DNA from: an uncultured Muribaculaceae bacterium
Lineage (GTDB): Bacteria; Bacteroidota; Bacteroidia; Bacteroidales; Muribaculaceae
Direction of reading: 5' to 3'
DNA: 36,247 nucleotides
NCBI GenBank assembly: GCA_910577355.1
Contig: CAJTMY010000028.1
Span: 1-36,247, forward strand
A program made the position numbers and the translations under genes. Positions within the stretch are counted from its first letter, which is position 1, and each line of letters opens with the position of its first letter. This document shows positions 16,627-25,361 of the stretch, in pieces. The notes under the pieces are model-generated. The model saw nothing but the letters and a program-made list of their open reading frames with translations, was not told the DNA's origin and did no database searches.

Positions 16627-17202
16627 TCAATTATTGGGGGCTTCGTAGCGGTAGATGTCTTCGAGGCGGAGGTTGAAGCGAAGGCTCGAGTATGGCAGAA
16701 GCGCCGCTGTGTAGGAGGTGCCGTAGGCGGCTTCGTAAGGCACGATGATCTCGGCGGTATCGCCCACGCGCATGTTCTCGAGAGCGACCGACCATCCCTG
16801 CACCACGCTGTTGCAGCCGAAGCGGGCTATGCCGAGCTTGCCGTAACGGTTAACAAGGTTGGAGGAGTCGAAGCGCTCGTCCTCGCAGGTGAAGCCCTGA
16901 TAGCGCACATCGACGGTGGATGTGAACAGCGGAGTGAGATTGCCTTCGGTCTCGCTGCGGTCGTTGAAGTAATGTATCAGAATGAATATACCGGGATTCC
17001 AGGCGGGTATCAGCGTGGTGTAGTACGGTGTGCCGTCGGGATTCTTGCGCTGCTGCATCTCGGCCACCCAGTCATCGTTCTGCTTGCGCCACTCCTGAAA
17101 GTCCTTGAGGTCGTATGAATTCTTCTCGTCGTCGTCCTTGCAGGCCGAGAAGATCGACAGCGACATCGCTGTCACGGCTATGAAAAATATCAGTTTTCTC
17201 AT
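16627..17202 (-). CDS. FKBP-type peptidyl-prolyl cis-trans isomerase, lipoprotein
   Basis: Expected to speed proline isomerisation of exported proteins. The first 20 residues form a lipoprotein signal with Cys21 as the lipidation site (SIFSAC). The following residues KDDDEK are acidic, resembling the surface-export signal of Bacteroidetes lipoproteins. The FKBP domain occupies about 80-188: VDVRYQGFT, FDSSN, VVQGWSVALENMRVGDTAEIIVPYEAAYGTS and the final strand LRFNLRLEDI. The 191-residue length suits a single-domain FKBP with an N-terminal extension. It follows lemA by one base, so the two genes are almost certainly co-transcribed. Confidence 0.9.
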   Translation of the reverse strand: MRKLIFFIAVTAMSLSIFSACKDDDEKNSYDLKDFQEWRKQNDDWVAEMQQRKNPDGTPYYTTLIPAWNPGIFILIHYFNDRSETEGNLTPLFTSTVDVRYQGFTCEDERFDSSNLVNRYGKLGIARFGCNSVVQGWSVALENMRVGDTAEIIVPYEAAYGTSYTAALLPYSSLRFNLRLEDIYRYEAPNN

Positions 17203-17203
17203 A

Positions 17204-17827
17204 TCAGAAACTTACTTTGGGAGCCGAGGCGGCCTCAGCATCGGCCTTGAACTGGGGCTTGACGCCAAAACCTGCCATCGAGGCCACTATCGAACGGGGG
17301 AATGTGCGCACAGCCACGTTAAAGGCACGCACCTGCTCGGTGTAGCGACCGCGCTCGGTGGCGATGCGGTTCTCGGTGCCTTCGAGCTGAGTCTGAAGAT
17401 CGGCGAACTGTTTGTCGGCCTTAAGGTCGGGATATGCCTCACGGACGGCATTCACATAGATGCTCAACGCCTTGCCGAGACTCTGCTGGGCGGCATTGTA
17501 GCGGTCGAGATCGCTCTCGGTGGCGGCAGCGCCGGTATTCTGCATGGCATTGGCCTCGTTGTAAGCATCGGTAAGGCCTGCGCGGGCACGGGTCACATTC
17601 TCGAATGTGTTCTGCTCATGGGCGGCATAGCCCTTGACGGTCTCCACAAGATTGGGGATAAGGTCGAGTCGGCGCTGATACTGCACCTCCACCTTGCTCC
17701 ACTGCTCCTGAACGCCTTCGTCCATGGCCACGAGTCCGTTGCGGGCGCTCACATACCACGAGCCCAGAAATACGAGCACGAGTACAATAACGCCGATTAT
17801 GATTGTCGATTTTGATATTTTTTTCAT
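17204..17827 (-). CDS. lemA: LemA family membrane protein
   Basis: A 207-residue LemA protein. It has one N-terminal transmembrane helix (about 7-27, STIIIGVIVLVLVFLGSWYV) followed by a long helical domain with the family's hallmark WSKVEVQYQRRLDLIPNLVETVKGYAAHE (about 44-72). The C-terminal motif FNVAVRTFPRSIVASMAGF lies near residue 170. It is anchored in the inner membrane; its topology and molecular function are not established in the family. It sits between glyS (33 bases upstream) and the FKBP gene (one base downstream), probably in one transcript. Confidence 0.94.
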   Translation of the reverse strand: MKKISKSTIIIGVIVLVLVFLGSWYVSARNGLVAMDEGVQEQWSKVEVQYQRRLDLIPNLVETVKGYAAHEQNTFENVTRARAGLTDAYNEANAMQNTGAAATESDLDRYNAAQQSLGKALSIYVNAVREAYPDLKADKQFADLQTQLEGTENRIATERGRYTEQVRAFNVAVRTFPRSIVASMAGFGVKPQFKADAEAASAPKVSF

Positions 17828-17860
17828 GACTGTTGAGGGGAGTTGAGGTTATGTATTCTA

Positions 17861-19405
17861 TTATTTGAGTTTGCGAAGCAACGAGTTGAGCGACACACGT
17901 CCGTGGATTATCTTGTGCAGGTCGTCGATGGCCACACGCTCCTGCTCCATGCTGTCGCGGTGACGCAGGGTGACGGTGCGGTCTTCGAGGCTCTGGTGGT
18001 CGACGGTGATGCAGAACGGGGTGCCTATGGCATCCTGGCGGCGATAGCGCTTGCCGATGGAGTCTTTCTCGTCGTAGTGTGTCGAGAAATCAAACTTTAG
18101 GTCATCAACAATCTCGTGTGCGAGTTCGGGCAGACCGTCCTTGCGCACAAGGGGCATCACGGCGCATTTTACGGGTGCGAGGGCTGCGGGCAGGTGGAGC
18201 ACCACGCGAGAGTCGCCTCCGTCGAGTTTCTGCTCCTCGTACGACGAGCAAAGTACCGAGAGGAACATGCGGTCGACGCCGATCGAAGTCTCGATTACGT
18301 AAGGCGTGTAGCTCGAATTAAGCTCGGGATCGAAGTACTGTATCTTCTTGCCCGAGAATTTCTCGTGCTGCGACAGGTCAAAATTGGTGCGCGAGTGGAT
18401 ACCTTCCACCTCCTTGAAGCCGAACGGCATCTGGAACTCGATATCCGTGGCGGCGTTGGCGTAGTGAGCCAGCTTCTCGTGGTCGTGGTAGCGGTATTTC
18501 TCGTCGCCGAGGCCGAGAGCCTTGTGCCAGCGCAGACGCCATTCCTTCCAGTATTTGAACCATGTCATCTCCTCGCCGGGACGCACGAAGAACTGCATCT
18601 CCATCTGCTCGAACTCGCGCATGCGGAATATGAACTGGCGTGCGACGATCTCGTTGCGGAATGCCTTGCCTATCTGTGCGATGCCGAAGGGGATACGCAT
18701 GCGGCCAGTCTTCTGTACGTTGAGATAGTTCACGAAGATACCCTGAGCGGTCTCGGGGCGCAGGTATACGGTCATGGCACCGTCGGCGGTAGAACCCATC
18801 TCTGTCTTGAACATGAGGTTGAACTGGCGCACCTCGGTCCAGTTCTTTGTGCCGGATATCGGGTCGACGATCTCCTCGTCGATGATTATCTGACGGAGCT
18901 CGTCAAGGTTATTGTCATTCATGGCCTGCGAGAAGCGTTCGTGCAATGCCTCGCGGCGTGCCACAAGGTCGGCGACACGGGCATTGGTCTGGCGGAACAT
19001 GGTTTCGTCAAACGATTCGCCAAAGCGCTTGCGGGCTTTCTCCACCTCCTTGGTTATCTTATCGTCGATCTTGGCTATCTGATCCTCGATGAGCACATCG
19101 GCACGGTAACGCTTCTTGGAGTCGCGGTTGTCGATGAGGGGATCGTTGAAGGCATCGACGTGCCCCGAGGCCTTCCATATGGTCGGATGCATGAATATGG
19201 CCGAATCGATTCCCACTATATTCTCGTGAAGCAGGGTCATGGCCTCCCACCAGTAGCGCTTTATGTTGTTCTTGAGCTCTACGCCGTTCTGGCCGTAGTC
19301 GTATACGGCCGACAGGCCGTCGTATATTTCACTTGATGGAAAGACAAAACCGTATTCCTTGGCATGGGCAACGATTTTCTTGAATACGTCTTCTTGTTGA
19401 GCCAT
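17861..19405 (-). CDS. glyS: glycyl-tRNA synthetase (dimeric class II type)
   Basis: Charges tRNA-Gly in the cytoplasm. The 514-residue single chain is the eukaryote/archaea/Bacteroidetes-type enzyme, not the two-subunit glyQ/glyS form. The N-terminal catalytic core begins HAKEYGFVFPSSEIYDGLSAVYDYGQNGVELKNN. Motif 2 is around FRNEIVARQFIFRMREFEQMEMQFF, and motif 3 is SIGVDRMFLSVL. The anticodon-binding domain fills the last 110 residues (APVKCAVMPLVRKDGLPELA). It diverges from ychF over a 178-base gap that contains both promoters. Confidence 0.96.
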   Translation of the reverse strand: MAQQEDVFKKIVAHAKEYGFVFPSSEIYDGLSAVYDYGQNGVELKNNIKRYWWEAMTLLHENIVGIDSAIFMHPTIWKASGHVDAFNDPLIDNRDSKKRYRADVLIEDQIAKIDDKITKEVEKARKRFGESFDETMFRQTNARVADLVARREALHERFSQAMNDNNLDELRQIIIDEEIVDPISGTKNWTEVRQFNLMFKTEMGSTADGAMTVYLRPETAQGIFVNYLNVQKTGRMRIPFGIAQIGKAFRNEIVARQFIFRMREFEQMEMQFFVRPGEEMTWFKYWKEWRLRWHKALGLGDEKYRYHDHEKLAHYANAATDIEFQMPFGFKEVEGIHSRTNFDLSQHEKFSGKKIQYFDPELNSSYTPYVIETSIGVDRMFLSVLCSSYEEQKLDGGDSRVVLHLPAALAPVKCAVMPLVRKDGLPELAHEIVDDLKFDFSTHYDEKDSIGKRYRRQDAIGTPFCITVDHQSLEDRTVTLRHRDSMEQERVAIDDLHKIIHGRVSLNSLLRKLK

Positions 19406-19443
19406 TTCTATTGTAGGTTGAATTATAATTCTGTTTTATCGTG

Positions 19444-19451
19444 CAAAATTA
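19444..19451 (-). promoter_or_regulatory. glyS promoter -7 element
   Basis: The reverse strand reads TAATTTTGCAC, matching the TAnnTTTG consensus, 38 bases before the glyS start. A TTTG (plus 19476-19479) lies 24 bases upstream, slightly farther than the usual 19-21. Confidence 0.5.
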
Positions 19452-19536
19452 CAAATAAAACACGGATAGGCAATACAAAGCCACCGCTTTTGACCTCTTT
19501 TAACGCCCGGGTATCGGAAATCCGCCATAAAAGAGC

Positions 19537-19544
19537 TAACTTTG
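19537..19544 (+). promoter_or_regulatory. ychF promoter -7 element
   Basis: TAACTTTGCAC matches the Bacteroidetes -7 box and lies 39 bases before the ychF start codon. No -33 TTTG is visible at the expected distance. Confidence 0.55.
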
Positions 19545-19583
19545 CACCCTGAAAACCAACAACAGACTAAAATCACATAAAAT

Positions 19584-20687
19584 ATGGCACTTCAATGCGG
19601 CATAGTAGGCCTGCCAAACGTAGGCAAGTCCACCCTTTTCAACTGTCTGAGCAACGCCAAGGCCCAGTCGGCCAATTTTCCGTTCTGCACCATCGAGCCC
19701 AACGTGGGCGTCATCACCGTGCCAGACGACCGCCTCACCACCCTTGTGGAGATGTGCAACCCGCGCTCGGTCGTCCCGGCCACGGTTGAGATTGTGGATA
19801 TCGCCGGACTTGTGAAAGGTGCCTCGAAAGGTGAGGGTCTGGGCAACAAGTTCCTCGCCAATATCCGCGAGACAGATGCCATACTGCACGTGCTGCGCTG
19901 CTTCGACGACGACAATATAACGCATGTAGACGGCTCGGTAGATCCCGTGCGCGACAAGGAGATCATCGAATATGAGCTTATCCTCAAGGATCTTGAGACA
20001 ATCGACGCCCGAATCGCCAAGACGCTCAAGCAGGCACAGACCGGCGGCGACAAGGTGGCCAAGATGCAATATGAAGTGCTGCGGCAGATAAAAGACGCCC
20101 TCGATGCCGGAAAGCCTGCACGCTCGGTACAGTTCGAGACGCCCGACGAGCAGAAATTCGCCCGCGAGCTTTTCCTGCTCACATCCAAGCCGGTGATGTA
20201 TGTATGCAACGTGGATGACGCCTCGGCCGCCACAGGCAACGCATATGTTGAGGCCGTGCGCGCCTCGATCGACGACCCCGATGCCAGGGTGTTCGTCGTA
20301 TCAGCCCAGACCGAAAGCGAGATCGCCGAGCTCGACACCTGGGAGGAGCGGCAGGAATTTCTCAACGAAATCGGACTTGAAGAATCAGGCGTATCGCGTC
20401 TTATCCGCGCGGCCTATGCCCTACTCGACCTCCAGACCTACTTCACGGCAGGCCCCGACGAAGTACGCGCATGGACATTCCGCCGCGGCTCCAAGGCGCC
20501 AAAGTGCGCAGGTATCATCCATACCGACTTCGAGAAGGGCTTCATCCGCGCCGAGGTCATCAAATATGACGATTATGTATCGCTCAGCGGCGAGCAGGGC
20601 GTGCGTGAGGCCGGCAAGCTGAGCGTCGAAGGCAAGGAATACGTGGTGCAGGACGGCGACATAATGCACTTCCGCTTCAACGTATAA
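19584..20687 (+). CDS. ychF: YchF/OLA1-family redox-regulated ATPase
   Basis: Obg-like P-loop NTPase that prefers ATP and binds ribosomes. The 367 residues match the universal YchF length. The Walker A GLPNVGKST is at 9-17. Switch segments include the hydrophobic FPFCTIEPNVGVI and DIAGLVKGASKGEGLGNKFL. The base-specificity motif, usually N-x-x-E in YchF, reads NVDD here. A helical domain lies in the middle and a TGS domain at the C-terminus (about 283-367, LQTYFTAGPDEVRAWTFRRG to DGDIMHFRFNV). A strong terminator follows, so it is probably monocistronic. Confidence 0.96.
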   Translation: MALQCGIVGLPNVGKSTLFNCLSNAKAQSANFPFCTIEPNVGVITVPDDRLTTLVEMCNPRSVVPATVEIVDIAGLVKGASKGEGLGNKFLANIRETDAILHVLRCFDDDNITHVDGSVDPVRDKEIIEYELILKDLETIDARIAKTLKQAQTGGDKVAKMQYEVLRQIKDALDAGKPARSVQFETPDEQKFARELFLLTSKPVMYVCNVDDASAATGNAYVEAVRASIDDPDARVFVVSAQTESEIAELDTWEERQEFLNEIGLEESGVSRLIRAAYALLDLQTYFTAGPDEVRAWTFRRGSKAPKCAGIIHTDFEKGFIRAEVIKYDDYVSLSGEQGVREAGKLSVEGKEYVVQDGDIMHFRFNV

Positions 20688-20708
20688 ACCGGATTCCCGA
20701 CATATTTG

Positions 20709-20747
20709 CCCGGGCATATTCTTGTATATGCCCGGGTATTGTTTTTT
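20709..20747 (+). terminator. ychF terminator
   Basis: CCCGGGCATAT (20709-20719) and ATATGCCCGGG (20726-20736) form a perfect 11-bp stem with a 6-base loop, followed by TATTGTTTTTT. It starts 22 bases after the ychF stop codon. Confidence 0.92.
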
Positions 20748-20798
20748 GAACACGCAGGCGGCTGTCGATGTTATATATCCATATATAATCATCTTGAT

Positions 20799-21242
20799 AT
20801 GAAGAAGTTTTTACTCACCGCCATAATGGTCTTAGTGATATGCCTCACAGCATCGGCCGACAAGTATTCCATCAACCGTAAGGATCTGCCCGAACCGGCA
20901 CAGGAATTCCTCACCACATACTTTCCCAAAGGCAAAGTAAGTATGGTGAAGACCGACCGTCACCTATTCAAAAAGACAGATTATGATGTAAAACTCGTCA
21001 ATGGCACCAAGATCGAGTTCAACAACAAGGGCGAATGGACCTCGGTCGACTGCAAGACCCGCGCCGTACCGTCCGAGTTGATTCTAAAAGCAATACAACG
21101 ATATGTCAACAAGAACTTCAACGGAGAGACCATAGTCCGCATCGACCGTAAACCGCTCAGCTTCATCATCAGGCTGTCCGACGGCTCTGAGCTGAAATTC
21201 GATCGCCTCGGCATCTTCCAGTCAATGAAGATGGACGATTAA
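20799..21242 (+). CDS. periplasmic PepSY-like (DUF2874-type) protein
   Basis: A 147-residue secreted protein. I chose the ATG at 20799 because it gives a clean signal peptide (MKKFLLTAIMVLVICLTASA); upstream in-frame codons run back through the ychF terminator. The mature part contains two similar alpha-plus-beta units: about 25-80 (DLPEPAQEFLTTYFPKGKVSMVKTD...YDVKLVNGTKIEFNNKGEWTSVDC) and 85-147 (VPSELILKAIQRYVNKNFN...IIRLSDGSELKFDRLGIF). This is the pattern of Bacteroidetes PepSY-like proteins. A ligand- or inhibitor-like periplasmic role is only inferred. The barrel gene 38 bases downstream is probably in the same transcript. Confidence 0.85.
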   Translation: MKKFLLTAIMVLVICLTASADKYSINRKDLPEPAQEFLTTYFPKGKVSMVKTDRHLFKKTDYDVKLVNGTKIEFNNKGEWTSVDCKTRAVPSELILKAIQRYVNKNFNGETIVRIDRKPLSFIIRLSDGSELKFDRLGIFQSMKMDD

Positions 21243-21280
21243 TCCATACGCATAGATATATCAAGCAAATCTCTCAAGTC

Positions 21281-21949
21281 ATGAAACTCCTGAAGAAAAT
21301 ATTGCCGGCGGTATGCGTCATAATCTGCTTCGCAGGAGCCAAAGCACAGTACTACGAGATCGCCACCCAGATCCCGAGCCTGCTGTCGCCCGCTCTGTCG
21401 GGTTCGATGGCATATAAAGGATTTGTAGAACTCTCAGGCATAGGCGGTGTAGGCACCGACCGGGCCAATTTCATCGGACTGTCAACCACGCAGGGTTTCC
21501 AATATTCTTCGTGGTTTTTCATGGGCGCCGGCATGGGCATCGACGTGGCCATGGCACGGAACAATGACGACCGGACAGCAGGCGACGCCCCGCGCCAATA
21601 CTACGGAGATAACGCCACCACGATGGCAATGTTGCCTATATTCAGTGATTTCCGTTTCAACGTCGGTACCGGCGGCGGCACATCCATGTTTATAGACGCT
21701 AAGATAGGAGCCGCATGGTTTCTCGGCAACGACTATCTGCAACTGCACGACCGCACGATGGGACATGGTGCCCAGTTTTTCCTTCAACCGGCGGTCGGCG
21801 TACGCATCCCCATCAGTTCGGCCAATCCCCGACAGGCCATCAATATCGGCGTCACCTATCGCCTGCTCACATCCGACAACAATTATTCATGGTACGACAC
21901 CGCCGCCACCCTCAACGGCCTCGGCGCATCCATCAGTTTCGAGTGGTGA
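21281..21949 (+). CDS. putative outer-membrane beta-barrel protein of unknown function
   Basis: A 222-residue protein with a signal peptide (1-22, ending AGAKA). The mature part is rich in Gly, aromatic residues and alternating strands (FVELSGIGGVG, FQYSSWFFMGAGMGIDVAMA, FFLQPAVGVRIPI, INIGVTYRLL), and it ends in LGASISFEW. A C-terminal aromatic residue and such strand patterns are typical of small outer-membrane barrels. I do not recognise a specific family. It lies 38 bases after the PepSY-like gene. Function unknown; a structural or sensor role in the envelope is possible. Confidence 0.75.
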   Translation: MKLLKKILPAVCVIICFAGAKAQYYEIATQIPSLLSPALSGSMAYKGFVELSGIGGVGTDRANFIGLSTTQGFQYSSWFFMGAGMGIDVAMARNNDDRTAGDAPRQYYGDNATTMAMLPIFSDFRFNVGTGGGTSMFIDAKIGAAWFLGNDYLQLHDRTMGHGAQFFLQPAVGVRIPISSANPRQAINIGVTYRLLTSDNNYSWYDTAATLNGLGASISFEW

Positions 21950-22020
21950 GGACTCAGGCGGAACCATTCATGGCAAATCCACCAAAATACACTGTGTACT
22001 TGCTGCCACAAAAACATAAA

Positions 22021-22062
22021 GTGGGGCTGTGTCATAATCAAAGTTTTTTGACACAGCCCCGC
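22021..22062. terminator. hairpin between convergent genes
   Basis: GTGGGGCTGTGTCA (22021-22034) pairs with TGACACAGCCCCGC (22049-22062) over 14 bp with one G-T pair, around a 14-base loop rich in T. It lies between the barrel gene and the reverse-strand protease gene and probably ends both transcripts, although neither side has a strong T tail. Confidence 0.7.
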
Positions 22063-22082
22063 TTAGTATCTACCTTCACCTA

Positions 22083-25000
22083 TCAATCAATATGTCCGAC
22101 CATTATCTTAAAGAAGCGACCCTCGATTGAAACGACATATGCACCGGGAGAAAGGCCGCATATCGCACGCTCCTTGCCTTGATAAACCATCGTACCGGCG
22201 ATATCACATACTACGGCATACGAGTTCACGTTCGCACCGCTTATATACACTGTCGCACCGGATACTTTGACCGAGACAGAATTACCGTTATCGACCGGGG
22301 ATGAAATGCCGCTTAATTCTTCATCGGGTAGCTCAGCATTGAATTCGGGAGTATAATGCGTAGTCATCTGCTGACGTCCATGCAATGTATATACGACCTC
22401 GACATCAGGATTCTCAACCGCACAAGCCTGCGGATTACCATAATAATACACATTATTTGCATCAGGTTCAATAACCTTGCCATTGATTGAAACTTTATCA
22501 ATGACAATTTCTTTAATCAACGGGGTAATCGTAATCGCACCTTTACTTCTATGAAGTTTGTATGTCCACATTTCCTGATGCCCATCAATTATGCCGGAAG
22601 CTTTACCTGGTAAATATATTGAAGCATCACCATAATTCACAATCTTTGATTCTTTAGAATTCAGGAAAAAAGCGGGTAGGACAGATTCTGTATCAAGACG
22701 CTCAAATATGCCTTTTATATTTATGGGAAAACTATCCTCGGTATCAACTGTCAGATAGATTGCTTTGATGTTTCGCGGTGAGTCAAGAATATTATTGGGA
22801 TAAGGACTTTGATATGGAATATGGACATATTTAAGAGAGGGACAATTCACGATGCTTAATACGTTAAAACTACATTTTTTTGGCAACACCAAGTATTCAA
22901 GATTAGCACAGTCGCTGATGGAATTATACTCAATTCGTTTAATGTTATCCGGGATGACAATCTCCTTAAGCGATTCCACATTGAAAATTGCAAAGGCATC
23001 GATACTTTCAATTCCATCTTTAAAATGCAATGCGGTATGTGAAACTTTTGCTGGTACCACACAAAGTTTGTTAAGTTCTTTGTGATAAAGGCAATCATCA
23101 TATATCAACCAATCGGGATGGTCAGGATCTATTTCAATTTTTTTCAAATCGTGCATTTGTGTGAGAGGGCAATCATACGGAGCCAACTGCATGGAAGATG
23201 GAACATAAAAGTATTCAAGGCCGGAATATGATAACGCGAATCTGTCGATATATTTAATATTTTCTGTCGGTTCTAAAATCTTTAAGGATCGGCACTGAAC
23301 GAAGGCTCCACGGGGTAATATCCCAATATTTTCATTCAGATGCACTTTTTCAAGGTTATAGCAGTTTAGGAAACAATTTTCTCCTAATGATTTGATTGTG
23401 TATGGAAGTGTGATCGATCTCAGGGATATACAATTCTCAAAGGCATTATTTCCGATACTTGTGACAGGTATCTTAAAGTCATTGACATTTAAGGTCGAGG
23501 GAATTGTAACATCCTTAGGATCTTCTATATAACCAACAACTTCTGCAGTTCCTTCCGATAAAATGTATTTGATTTTGTCAATGACGATTTCATTACCTGA
23601 TGGATCAGGATCTTCGGATTTAACTATTTTCACTTCAATAACATAATCATCTATTACTGTAAAATTATCACTGACAAAATCGCCACTAATAATTTTATTG
23701 CCATTGAATTGAGATGTGTTATTGGGAGACAAACATTTACGATCTACACAAATTTGGCCTTCGGTTTCATTTATTCTGTCAATGCAGTAACTAACAAGGT
23801 GGCCTTTAAGAACTCTTATTTCATGTTCACCATCCTTGAAATCTGATGATATCGCACTTGGATGATATCCATAAGTGCAATTCATGCGTAGATTTTTGTC
23901 AATAATCAATTTTATATTTCCATAACGAGGCTTATTGTTGATGACCGGAATAGAGGCTTTTGACTCAATGGTTCCAAGTACCAATTTCCAATCACTTTCG
24001 TTAATTTCCTTAGTTACAATCTGAAGCCGATCAGTTGGAGCTATATCGCAAAAGATTGTAATTTGCGATAATGAAAGTCCGACACCTTGCGCATGTGATT
24101 CGGTTTCCTCTGATACGATTGAATAATAAAGACTGGAAATCACATATTTGATTTCATCGTTTTCGGAAACAAGCGCCAATCCCACCTCTCCATTAAATCC
24201 GGCGGGAACTGTCACATGATCATGCGTAAAATCAAAGGGAATATTTTTTTCAATATTTTCAACATTAATATTCATAAACTCAAAATTTCCGCAGTCTGAA
24301 TAGAAGTAACCGTAATCTGTAAATGCTCGTGAGTACTCTTTGCCGAAACGATCCGGAGAAATATTAACCACCATGCCATGATTATCATTGAAATTAAAGT
24401 AATCAGGAATTAATGAATCTAATGCAAAATAACCGTTAAGGGCTCCATCCCATCCCCAGTTGATGTGGTACAGATCATCCTTTACTCCATCAACTACAAA
24501 GGCATGACTACCGACGCCAGATCCAGTGTAGATCACAGGCATATCGCTTTCAAGATTCTCTCTTATCATGGAAAGCCATTCGCTATCGCTAAAATTCTGT
24601 GCGGTGATAAACTGACAATCCGGAGAATATCTGAAATCCTGTTGCAGTTTATGACCAGTCCAATTCATGCTTGCCGAACTTTCTATCGAGCCATATTCCA
24701 TAAATACAGATTCGCCAACATCTTTCATCAAGCGGGCAATTTCTGTCGAATTATCAGGATTATTGTCTGTTACAGGCATATTATCCCAATCATACGATTC
24801 CGGCCAGCTGTGATATTTCATGACGATGGCCATGGCGGTGGCGACGCAGCCGGTAGGGGCGTGCTCGCCGTCGAATTCGGGGGTGAGAGCGTTGTAGGGC
24901 GCTCCCTGTCCCCAGTTGGCAGTTTCAAGCAGTATGCCGTCTTCGCTGTTTTCAATACGGGCGGGTGCGCTCCACGATGAGTGGGTATCACCCGATTTTA

Positions 25001-25361
25001 TGGATTTGATCTGCACCGCATATTGTCCGAGCAGGTCGACGAGCTGTGGCGGGATGTTGTCGGGATCGAAGGTGCCGGTGTCGGAGTAGCCGAGGATGCG
25101 CTGCGCGCGGTCGTCGCCGCTTATTATCACGAAGCCTTGGCCAGGCGTCGAGGAGTTGAAGATGTAGTATGGCTGCGTGATGGATTCGCCAGTGCCGTGG
25201 CTTAGGGCTTTAATCTTCAACGGGGCATTGGACTGTGGCTGTTCGCCTAAAAATTCACCTGCAACCTGCCGGGCCTGATCGGGTGTGACAGTGCGTGCGG
25301 ACGCTGCGATGCCCAATACGGCCATCAACATCAGAATTGAGAAACGGATAATGTGTGGCAT
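22083..25361 (-). CDS. secreted C10 cysteine protease with leucine-rich repeats (paralogue)
   Basis: A 1092-residue paralogue of the protease at 12100-15918, with the same plan. The signal peptide covers 1-22. A Spi-like propeptide follows (about 23-112, TVTPDQARQVAGEFL, YYIFNSS, GFVIISGDDRAQRILGYS). The C10 catalytic domain (about 145-337) has Cys172 (APTGCVATAMA), His286 (GSHAFVVDGV) and NWGWDG at 301-306, all intact. After a beta-rich middle come BspA-like leucine-rich repeats (about 630-890; SIGNNAFENCISLRSITLP) and a short type IX secretion-like C-terminal domain (VVCDIAGTMVYQG...LSPGAYVVSI). The first 188 or so codons are GC-rich like the core genome; the rest is AT-rich. A role in host or bacterial protein degradation at the cell surface is inferred. 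Confidence 0.92.
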   Translation of the reverse strand: MPHIIRFSILMLMAVLGIAASARTVTPDQARQVAGEFLGEQPQSNAPLKIKALSHGTGESITQPYYIFNSSTPGQGFVIISGDDRAQRILGYSDTGTFDPDNIPPQLVDLLGQYAVQIKSIKSGDTHSSWSAPARIENSEDGILLETANWGQGAPYNALTPEFDGEHAPTGCVATAMAIVMKYHSWPESYDWDNMPVTDNNPDNSTEIARLMKDVGESVFMEYGSIESSASMNWTGHKLQQDFRYSPDCQFITAQNFSDSEWLSMIRENLESDMPVIYTGSGVGSHAFVVDGVKDDLYHINWGWDGALNGYFALDSLIPDYFNFNDNHGMVVNISPDRFGKEYSRAFTDYGYFYSDCGNFEFMNINVENIEKNIPFDFTHDHVTVPAGFNGEVGLALVSENDEIKYVISSLYYSIVSEETESHAQGVGLSLSQITIFCDIAPTDRLQIVTKEINESDWKLVLGTIESKASIPVINNKPRYGNIKLIIDKNLRMNCTYGYHPSAISSDFKDGEHEIRVLKGHLVSYCIDRINETEGQICVDRKCLSPNNTSQFNGNKIISGDFVSDNFTVIDDYVIEVKIVKSEDPDPSGNEIVIDKIKYILSEGTAEVVGYIEDPKDVTIPSTLNVNDFKIPVTSIGNNAFENCISLRSITLPYTIKSLGENCFLNCYNLEKVHLNENIGILPRGAFVQCRSLKILEPTENIKYIDRFALSYSGLEYFYVPSSMQLAPYDCPLTQMHDLKKIEIDPDHPDWLIYDDCLYHKELNKLCVVPAKVSHTALHFKDGIESIDAFAIFNVESLKEIVIPDNIKRIEYNSISDCANLEYLVLPKKCSFNVLSIVNCPSLKYVHIPYQSPYPNNILDSPRNIKAIYLTVDTEDSFPINIKGIFERLDTESVLPAFFLNSKESKIVNYGDASIYLPGKASGIIDGHQEMWTYKLHRSKGAITITPLIKEIVIDKVSINGKVIEPDANNVYYYGNPQACAVENPDVEVVYTLHGRQQMTTHYTPEFNAELPDEELSGISSPVDNGNSVSVKVSGATVYISGANVNSYAVVCDIAGTMVYQGKERAICGLSPGAYVVSIEGRFFKIMVGHID

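Noticed and set aside
18116..19336. A 406-codon open frame opposite glyS
   Set aside because: Antisense shadow; the complementary strand encodes a complete glycyl-tRNA synthetase.
22021..22062. Insertion-sequence end or mobile-element inverted repeat
   Set aside because: The 14-bp hairpin lies alone between convergent genes with no transposase and is more simply a terminator.
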